A DNA stretch of 6,812 nt from Polyangium sp. (in: bacteria) (GTDB taxonomy: Bacteria; Myxococcota_A; Polyangia; Palsa-1104). The first letter of the stretch is position 1, and each line of letters starts with the position of its first letter. The notes under the pieces were generated by a model. That model worked only from the letters and a program-made list of their open reading frames with translations. It did no database searches and had not been told where the DNA came from. The stretch lies in the NCBI GenBank assembly GCA_025450955.1, contig JANWLJ010000020.1, positions 1 to 6,812 on the forward strand, written 5' to 3'. Positions 5,416-6,812 of this stretch are shown here, piece after piece. The position numbers and the translations under genes were made by a program.

Positions 5416-6566
5416 CGGGTGCGGAGTCTACTCCGGGAGCCGGCGTGACAGGCGGCTCGCGCGGCACGCGCCCGGGCGGCCCACGGCTCGCTCGGACGCA
5501 GAAGCGCGCGATCGAGCTCGGGCAGCGCGCGGCGACAGTCGCCGTCGGCTTCGCGCCAGAGCGTCGCGCGCACGAAGTGCATCTCCGGAGCGCGCAGCCC
5601 GTTCGGATCGTCCTTCAGATAGTCGGCGATCTCGCGGCGGGCGCGGGAGCTGTCGTGCAGCGCCACCAGCGCGTCGATGATCGAAGCGTGCACCTCGCGG
5701 CGCAAGACGCCGCGCGGAAAGCGGGCGCGCTCCTCGTCCCACAGCCGGAGCGCGCGCCGTGGATCGCGATCGCGCAGCGCCTGAAATCCGGCTTCGTAGA
5801 GCGTGCTCTCGTCGCGCAGGTCGCTTCCGGCCTGAGCCGGCGGAGCGAACGCGCGCGCGTCGACACCTTCGAGATCGGTCGCGCCGAGCCGCTCGAGCTC
5901 GCTCGGAAGCGGCGCGTCGACCGAGTCGCGCGGCCAGCGCTCACCCGAGCGCACCACGATCGCCGGCACCGCCGGCCAGCCGACCGGGTCGACCTCGACC
6001 GCGCCGTGCCCGACCGCCAGGCTCGCCGATCCATCGGCGTGCACCACCACCCGCAAGACCGTCCCGACCACCTTGGCGGTGAAGCGCGGGGTGACGAACA
6101 GAAACGGCGCGCGATGCGGCCGCGGCGTGACGTGCGCGAGCAGGCTGCCGCGCTCGAGGCGCAGCTCGATGCCGCTCGCGTCGAAGCGGGTCAAGGTCGC
6201 GGCGGTGCCGGGGCCGGCCACCATCCGTCCCGCCGCGTGCAGATCGACGAGCGAGAGATCGGGCAAGGGCGGCAAGGCCTGGCCGGGCCGCACCGCGCGG
6301 GTCACTCCGTCCGAGGCGATCACCAGCGCGCTCGCGTCCGGCCGATCGCGCGGCACGAGGAGGAGCAGCGCCAAGGACGCGCACACCGCGCCGGCCAGGA
6401 ACATCGGCCAGGCGAGCTTCCAGCGCGGTTTGCGGCGCCGCGCTTCGAGCCGCTGCCAGACCCGTGCGCTCGCCTGCGACGGAACCAGGAGCTCCTGCCG
6501 CGCCGCGATCTCGACCAGGCGGCGCGCGTTCTCATCGGGCCAATCGCCGCTGACCAGCCGGTTCAC
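5412..6566 (-). CDS. FecR-like anti-sigma regulator with TPR-like C-terminus
   Basis: This 384-residue single-pass membrane protein follows a sigma factor gene and is probably its regulator. Residues 1-50 form a short cytoplasmic N-domain that would contact the sigma factor; it has no Cys/His zinc motif. One membrane helix spans about residues 51-71. Residues about 85-210 form a periplasmic FecR-like beta domain, with the recognisable run FTAKVVGTVLRVVVHADG followed by ASLAVGHGAVEV (GT at 168-169). Residues about 253-365 are helical and TPR-like (YEAGFQALRDRDPRRALRLW, then FPRGVLRREVHASIIDALVAL), a layout common in Myxococcota FecR proteins. It starts at GTG 6566, overlapping the sigma gene's TGA by four bases, and its own TGA overlaps the GTG of the next gene in the same way. 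FecR proteins relay envelope signals to sigma factors; the signal here is unknown. Confidence 0.85.
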   Translation of the reverse strand: MNRLVSGDWPDENARRLVEIAARQELLVPSQASARVWQRLEARRRKPRWKLAWPMFLAGAVCASLALLLLVPRDRPDASALVIASDGVTRAVRPGQALPPLPDLSLVDLHAAGRMVAGPGTAATLTRFDASGIELRLERGSLLAHVTPRPHRAPFLFVTPRFTAKVVGTVLRVVVHADGSASLAVGHGAVEVDPVGWPAVPAIVVRSGERWPRDSVDAPLPSELERLGATDLEGVDARAFAPPAQAGSDLRDESTLYEAGFQALRDRDPRRALRLWDEERARFPRGVLRREVHASIIDALVALHDSSRARREIADYLKDDPNGLRAPEMHFVRATLWREADGDCRRALPELDRALLRPSEPWAARARAARAACHAGSRSRLRTR

Positions 6567-6812
6567 GAGTGCACCTTGCGCGCTTCCAAGCGCTTGGCGA
6601 ACTCCTGGCGGGCGTAGTGCAGGCGCGACCAGACGGTCTCGGTGCGGGTGCCGACGATCGCGGCGATCTCCTCGCAGCTCAGCCCCTCGAACTCGGCGAG
6701 GATGAACACCTCGCGCTTCTTGGCGGCGAGCTTGTCGAGGATCTCGTAGGCGATGCGGTGCGCGTCGAGCACCTCGGCGCGGTCCACCGAGCGGACCGGC
6801 ACTTCGCTCTTC
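6563..6812 (-). CDS. RNA polymerase sigma-70 family (ECF-type) sigma factor, 3' part
   Basis: The window holds the last 82 codons of a gene that is open at the window edge, so its start is outside. The visible part contains sigma region 4: EILDKLAAKKREVFILAEFE followed by the helix-turn-helix LSCEEIAAIVGTRTETVWSR, then a basic recognition and C-terminal helix (LHYARQEFAKRLEA). This region binds the -35 promoter element. A closely coupled FecR-like gene downstream fits an ECF sigma with a membrane-bound regulator. A short region-4-only regulator cannot be excluded, because region 2 lies beyond the edge. The GTG at 6802 is in frame but is probably internal, since the frame continues upstream to the window end without a stop. 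Confidence 0.88.
   Translation of the reverse strand, partial: KSEVPVRSVDRAEVLDAHRIAYEILDKLAAKKREVFILAEFEGLSCEEIAAIVGTRTETVWSRLHYARQEFAKRLEARKVHS

Noticed and set aside
4228..5448. Plus-strand open frame of 406 codons opposite the Cys-rich lipoprotein
   Set aside because: It is low-complexity Arg/Ala/Gly sequence with no domain, signal or ribosome binding site. The opposite strand has a clear signal peptide and ordered Cys repeats, so this is a GC-rich shadow frame.
5445..6617. Plus-strand open frame of 390 codons opposite the FecR gene
   Set aside because: Arg/Ala-rich with no recognisable motif; it mirrors the codon usage of the FecR gene and crosses the sigma/FecR overlap.

Overview
The window is a compact, very GC-rich bacterial segment in which every credible gene lies on the minus strand, so transcription runs from high to low coordinates. 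Gene content points to Myxococcota or a close deltaproteobacterial relative. The indicators are a secreted Cys-rich lipoprotein, a lipoprotein of the carboxypeptidase-regulatory-like type familiar from myxobacterial genomes, a FecR protein with a TPR-like tail, and small cytochrome oxidase genes. This placement rests on style and family memory, not on a database search.

Layout in transcription order. (1) 6812-1957 is an apparent operon: the 3' part of a sigma-70/ECF-type sigma factor (cut by the window edge), a FecR-like membrane-anchored anti-sigma/TPR protein, a Cys-rich lipoprotein with a C-terminal OB-like domain, a carboxypeptidase-regulatory-like lipoprotein, and a calcineurin-like metallophosphoesterase lipoprotein. 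Three of its four junctions are 4-bp GTGA overlaps; the fourth is a 40-bp gap with a small hairpin. (2) 1906-1415 is a hotdog-fold acyl-CoA thioesterase, 50 bp after the phosphoesterase. (3) 1269-119 is a respiratory cluster: cytochrome c oxidase subunit III, subunit IV, and a small membrane protein whose predicted mature end starts Cys-Pro-Ala-Cys. (4) 118-1 is intergenic, with a strong GC hairpin and possibly the first codons of the next gene at the window edge.

How the genes may work together. The sigma/FecR pair looks like an envelope-signalling regulator whose operon also encodes three surface or periplasmic lipoproteins, so these may be its targets or part of its sensing apparatus. That is inferred from gene order only. 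The cox genes supply the accessory membrane subunits of an aa3-type oxidase; catalytic subunits I and II are not in the window and may lie beyond position 1.

No stretch above about 150 bp lacks a gene. I see no tRNA, rRNA, CRISPR array, insertion sequence or prophage gene. The long plus-strand open frames are consistent with shadows of GC-rich codon usage. No wholly new system is evident. The most interesting parts are the sigma-FecR-lipoprotein operon, the Cys-rich repeat protein, and the small CPxC protein attached to the cox genes.
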